From assembly GCA_008638375.1 (NCBI GenBank), contig CM018051.1, positions 37,549,177 through 37,613,176 of the forward strand: DNA of 64,000 bases, in the 5' to 3' direction. Numbering within the stretch: position 1 is the first letter of the stretch; every line of letters starts with the position of its first letter. The DNA comes from Nyssa sinensis. Its lineage: Eukaryota > Streptophyta > Magnoliopsida > Cornales > Nyssaceae. The notes below the pieces were generated by a model that was given only the letters and a program-made list of their open reading frames with translations, made no database searches and was not told the origin of the DNA. This document shows positions 59,204 through 64,000 of the stretch, one piece after another. The translations under genes and the position numbers were made by a program.

Positions 59204-61786
59204 TACTGAATAACTCATCAAAGATGTTAATAATTCTTATCTCAAGTCTTTTCCTTATATGTGCTTTTTTTTCACAATTCCAATCTCTCAATTCACACTA
59301 CAAATGGTGCTCATTAACATCAATATCCTTTCAAATCTCACACTGCTCAAGTATAGTCAACAATATGCATATCAGCATCATTCATATCAACAAAATGCCT
59401 ATCAGCATCATTCATATTTACAATAATACTAACAACTATAAGAGAGGATATATGATTTAACGAATGGATACAGGAGAAACAACAGTCATATATATCCACG
59501 ATAGAAACAAAAATCATGATAAACATCAACATGGCAATCATATGTATCTAGTACCATCATGAAATTATCTAACATCATAATATTCAATATAACAATCACA
59601 TCATACTGATAATGTAATGGAAAGGTATCAAATGATACAAATAAACATATCATGTGAATAACATAGCAAGTATACACATCAACACATCATGACATTGTCC
59701 TAGCCCTAATCCTCACTTCACTAGAAAGAGACACTACCTATGTTTTTCAATTGTCTTACGTATTTCCTGTTCTATTCTCGGGACCATTCTGGCCCACAGC
59801 ACTAAGGTATCGTATCAAGTCTTACGGTTCTCTATAGTCTATTACTCTTTAGCCTACCTCTCGAGTACCTATTTACCCAAATAGATATCAAAAATATGTT
59901 CTCGGGTATCAAAAACCCTAAGGAAGCCTTATCATATTGTCTCTAACTCATTTGACTATCTTTTAAGCCCATAAGGTCATTTTTGTAATTTACTAGAAAA
60001 TTGCACATCTATTGAGATGCCATATCTTAAAACTGACCTTGAAATCAGATCCAAAAGGTATAATAATCTTAAAGGTATCATTATTACATTTGATCAACGC
60101 TTCTAAGTATTTGTTCCATGTCTAGGGGCATTTTAGTACTTTTATATTTTCATGTAGAACTACCCCGAGTCCTCATTTCATTAATCTGATGCCATCTTTG
60201 ATTTCTTAGCACACAAAAACATTGGAAATGCCTCTTCCAAATCTCAATTCGACTTTCAATTGCTTAATGTAAGTTTAGGAGTATGATAATCATTTTCTCA
60301 CTTTATATGGGACCATCACCGGGTCCCAATTTGTTTAATTTAATCATATATTTCAATCTTGAGCATCCAACAACCTTGGAATAGCCCATTCTGAATTTTA
60401 ATTAGCCTTTAGGTTTCTTAAACTATCATTAGGGGCATTTTCATAATTTTTTATATTCATGTGGGATCACTTCGAGTTCCCGAATGTCCAAACCAACTTT
60501 TCCATTAAGTTTGGAATGCACAAAAACCTTAAGAAGGACCTCTCTTTCATTTTGATTGGCTTTATTCTCAATTTTATAAACAAGCCTTTTTGTAATTTTT
60601 TTTAAATTAGTTCACTAATTTTTAATTAACTCAAACAAGTTAATCCCGTTTTAATTTCTAAAATTTCAATTTCTTAAGCCCATAACCAAACAGGCCGAGT
60701 TTGATTTATTCCTAATTTTTGGGATAGGGTATCCCTATTCCAATTTCAATTTTGAGCGTTAGGTTTCGCCTATTCTTGTAACCAAACAGACCCTTAGGCC
60801 AAGCTTATTGGACCAGACCCCTAATCCGACCCGATCCAGTCCACGACCCATGACCCATCCTGATTGACTTGTTGACTAGTCAATAATCAGCCATCGACTG
60901 TTGACCATCAACATCCAAACAGTAACCGTCGTCGGTGAGTCACCAGTCACCTTTTCTAGTGGAACTCACTGGAAACCTAGTTTTCCAAAAATATTTCTCT
61001 GTTTTCCTTACACTATGTTCAACTATTTTTCATTCTAATTCACTTTAAACATTCCAAAATATTATTTATGGTTGATTTCATCAATCAAAATACTCAAAAT
61101 CATGGATCTCCAGTGGGGGATCGTTTTTCCAATGAGTCTCTATGACTCGCGGTTTCGTTTGGTTCTGATGGCTATTTCGATCGGTTTTCGATCCTAAATA
61201 GATTCATTTTTTTTCTGGGGTTCCATGGTGTCCAAAACAACATTCGAATCACATTAAAATCTCCCAAGATGCCAAGAACTGAGAGAGCCCATTTCGATTC
61301 TCTCTCATTATACAATCACGTACACACACACACACACATATATATATACAAACACACTTCCACGCATGCAATAGTAGTATACATCTTTTAATAAAATGAA
61401 AATGCTGAAGAAAATCCCTACCTTACTTCCACGCTAGAAAAAGAGAGCTCGGGTCTGTAGAGAAAAAAAGTTCGGAGAGATCGTTCATGGTTGCCGCACC
61501 ACTATTCCAGTCGTCTCGTCTTCTTCCTCTCTTCTTCCACTTGTCTTTTTTTCTTTCTTGTCTTTTCTTTCTCTCATTCTCTAGTTCAGTTACAGTATGC
61601 GTAACACGCACGTAACACACACTTACACACTACCTCACCCATACACTGATTCACACACAATCAAACACACACGGTTCTCACATTGTGTATTCATACACTC
61701 ACATTCACTCTTTCTCTCAATTGCACACACACAATACACACATACACAAGAACACACACTCACACACTCGACTAGAGAGAGAAAAT

Positions 61787-61820
<34 letters not shown>

Positions 61821-62432
61821 CTGTAGGAAAGAGATGTGCATAAGGGAGAGGAAAAAAATTCAAAAATATGAGGGAAAGGGGAAAAAAAAGAAAAGTAAAG
61901 TAAGAGAGAGAAGTTGGGCCTTGTCCTATCATGACACATCAAGTGTCAAACTTGTCTCCATACTATACAACCTCACACATACAATTACTCTCTACCACTA
62001 CCACATGTTGACATGTGTCATGTTCTAGAAGGCTTCACTTGGCTTCTTGGAAAAGCTTTGCACGCATTTCCATTTGCCACATGGCCAATTGGGCGAGCAC
62101 ACAAGCCCGAATTGAAATTGTCTCAGAATCGCACCAAACTTGGTACACTAGCTAATTTTGACGCTATGATTTAAATATGCAATCATTTTTTCAAAATCTT
62201 ATCGTCTGTATTTTTATATTTATCTGCGTTCTGTAAATGACTGTGTATCCCTGAGGCTCACCCTAGCCTCGAATAATTACCAAAAATTATTTTTTAGCTT
62301 CACTGTGTCATACTAATGACTTATCGACTCATTTTACAATTTATCTGACTCATATTTGATTTATCTCCAGTTTATCTTTAGCCTACGCTGGCACTTACTG
62401 AATTGACCTTGACGATTTTTCGAGTCTTTACA
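59204..62432 (-). repeat. LTR-C, last and longest part
   Basis: Contains degenerate ~150-bp modules (59990-60600), the short palindrome GGGATAGGGTATCCC (60721-60735), a CT/CA-rich stretch with simple repeats (61320-61345, 61780-61820) and the end CGAGTCTTTACA at 62432. No gene; ORFs near 61420-61930 are low-complexity. Confidence 0.55.
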
Positions 62433-62437
62433 ATGTC

Positions 62438-62545
62438 CTAGTGGTTTGGTCGCTGGATTTATTCCTAAAGGTTCCGCGACTCTTCCTAGGGACAGCCTCT
62501 TCTTTTCCCTCAATTTTTTTTTTATAAAAAAAACATAATTTCGAA
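62438..62545 (+). repeat. Possible tRNA-derived SINE
   Basis: CTAGTGGTTTGGTCGCTGG resembles a pol III A-box region and GGTTCCGCGACTC a B-box about 35 bases later. It is followed by a T run (62514-62523). The arrangement is like the candidate at 51110. Weak evidence. Confidence 0.3.
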
Positions 62546-63548
62546 AGGACGCTACATAAGTTAACTTGTTTTTATTTTAAACCAAACTAAAATGGTGTTG
62601 CATCAAATAGTTAAAAACGACGTTGTCTCCTTCATTCATATTCATCTTTTTCACCCAATGTCACGATGATAGTTAAAACCACAGTTTTTCAATCCTGTTT
62701 TCTCTATTTAATGATCGAGATCACCGGTAAGCACCTACATATGATTCATTCTTAACATATAAAGGATTAAATATCCTCAAAACTAAACAAAATGTCATTG
62801 TTGGACTTATAATTAGAATTTTTCTCACTAATTTTCTATCGTTTCACTTTAATTTTCTTCATATGTTCTTGTTTTGTCATTAATTATGTGCCACTACCAT
62901 TAGAACTAAGTTTCATAGCCATTTTATTGAAATCATGTTCTCTACCCCTCGTCCCTTTACTCTTTCATTACTCAGTGATTATGGCTCATTTGTCCTCCAA
63001 AATAATCCCCTTACAATTTTCTAGTAGCCCCTATAGGTGAGACATGATATGGTTCAAGTTTTTTAAAGACCCATTTCGTGATCATGCATGATTTTTATGC
63101 ATTTTCTTCATGGTTTTTCTTCAATTATAACCTTAAACGATGTGTGGTGTCATGTTGTGCTTGTGTTAATGTTCAAATATGGTTTGTAAAAGAGTTTTAT
63201 GCTTGACTCATTTTAAGTCGCGACCCTTTAATGCGTGTATACATGTATTTATGTATGCACCAAGTGTGGAAGATTGTGTAGGTAGAAATTTTATCTTTAG
63301 GCTTGAACTGAGTCTACTTCTAAGGCTCTTTATTGTTCTTTTCTATTTATTACTCTATCACAATGCTCTTTCTCTTTACACTCTTCTTATCTCTATTTGT
63401 AGATATGTATATATGTATTTCAGTGTGTGTGTATATATATAATAGGTAGGTTATGTATATGTGTGTGTATATATGTATATGTGTGAAAAAAACTTCTCTC
63501 TCTCTCACTTTATCTAATAAGTATTTCTCTCTTTCTCCCTTTCTCTTT

Positions 63549-63593
63549 ACACACACACACACACATATATATATATGTGTGTGTGTGTGTGTA
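63549..63593. repeat. Compound microsatellite (AC)n(AT)n(GT)n
   Basis: The AC run followed by AT and GT runs is self-complementary and could form a hairpin of about 20 base pairs. Confidence 0.9.
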
Positions 63594-64000
63594 TACCAAC
63601 ACACTCTGCCAGATTCTTTCTCTCTCTCTTTGGTGTGCCTTCCAAATGGAAGAGTGGCTTATATATAGTCAAAGAGGTTGTCCATTCAGCCCTTTGAAAA
63701 TGTGATTTTCGCTCCTCATTGATTTTAGGGGTCTCCTATGGGGGGGGGGGGTGTGAAGTTACTATTAGTTAGGGATCATTTTAGGTGTATGTGTGTATAC
63801 ATGTGTATGTAAATCATATGGGGTCTCATAGGTATATACATATATATATATATATATTGTATTGTTTCACCTTCTATTGTGGGTAAAGTTTCATGTATGG
63901 TATTAATTCATCTGGTTCCATCCCTGACATCCTACTCATTTATTCATAATAACTTATTCACATATATATTAAATTATTATTATTATATTCTTTTATTTAA

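Larger units (their letters stand above)
62438..64000 (-). repeat. Probable continuation of LTR-D to window end
   Basis: Follows the 4/5-matching duplication after LTR-C. It has the usual LTR tail make-up: CT-rich stretch (63495-63545), AC/AT/GT microsatellite (63549-63593), a run of G (63740-63750) and AT/ATT repeats to the end. No gene seen. Confidence 0.35.

Overview
This is plant nuclear DNA, almost certainly from an angiosperm. It carries chromodomain-bearing Ty3/gypsy retrotransposons with long LTRs, a Ty1/copia element with a SIRE/Maximus-like gag, initiator-Met tRNA primer sites and many plant-type microsatellites. I found no host gene, rRNA, tRNA gene or CRISPR array. The window reads as a heterochromatic stack of nested LTR retrotransposons; the species cannot be named from it.

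Left part (1-17859). The 3' end of a plus-strand gypsy element (1-933, polypurine tract at 921-933) runs into a ~4.4 kb LTR ('LTR-A'; 934-2563 and 14085-16841). LTR-A is split by a complete but decayed minus-strand Tekay/Del-like chromovirus, 2564-14079, with a perfect 5-bp target-site duplication (AATTA). Its gag-pol has at least seven frameshifts and eleven clear in-frame stops, ten of which lie where the relative in this window has CAG.

Middle part (17860-44705). An old minus-strand copia element has its 5' LTR at 43059-44705 and its 3' LTR at 17860-34269, the latter split by insertions. Inside the 3' LTR sits a ~3.8 kb gypsy-type LTR ('LTR-B'). Inside LTR-B sits a young complete plus-strand Tekay-like element, 21412-32379 (duplication TCGTT), with an almost intact gag-pol broken by a single amber codon. 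The copia internal region keeps a broken gag (40889-43001) and a broken ORF resembling the 'putative plant transposon protein' family (35495-36296). I see no integrase or reverse transcriptase there. A solo LTR (37159-39986) is inserted in it.

Right part (44706-64000). A third stack: an LTR-like host sequence ('LTR-D', 46036-48524 and 62438 to the window end) holds a ~4.35 kb solo LTR ('LTR-C', 48525-62432). LTR-C is broken by a Tekay-like LTR (from 49544), which itself carries a solo LTR with duplication GCATG (52530-55582). A further solo LTR in LTR-C has duplication CACCA (56227-59198). A 275-bp block of LTR-C occurs on both sides of the 49544 insertion.

How it fits together. The only near-functional coding unit is the plus-strand Tekay-like gag-pol. 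Its protein would contain capsid, two zinc knuckles, aspartic protease, reverse transcriptase, RNase H, integrase and a C-terminal chromodomain. Several LTR families share an architecture: repeated ~150-bp modules, a conserved GGGATA/TATCCC palindrome, an ACACGTGGC (G-box/ABRE-like) site and a G-rich tract. All coordinates were read by eye. LTR boundaries backed by target-site duplications are firm; the others are approximate.
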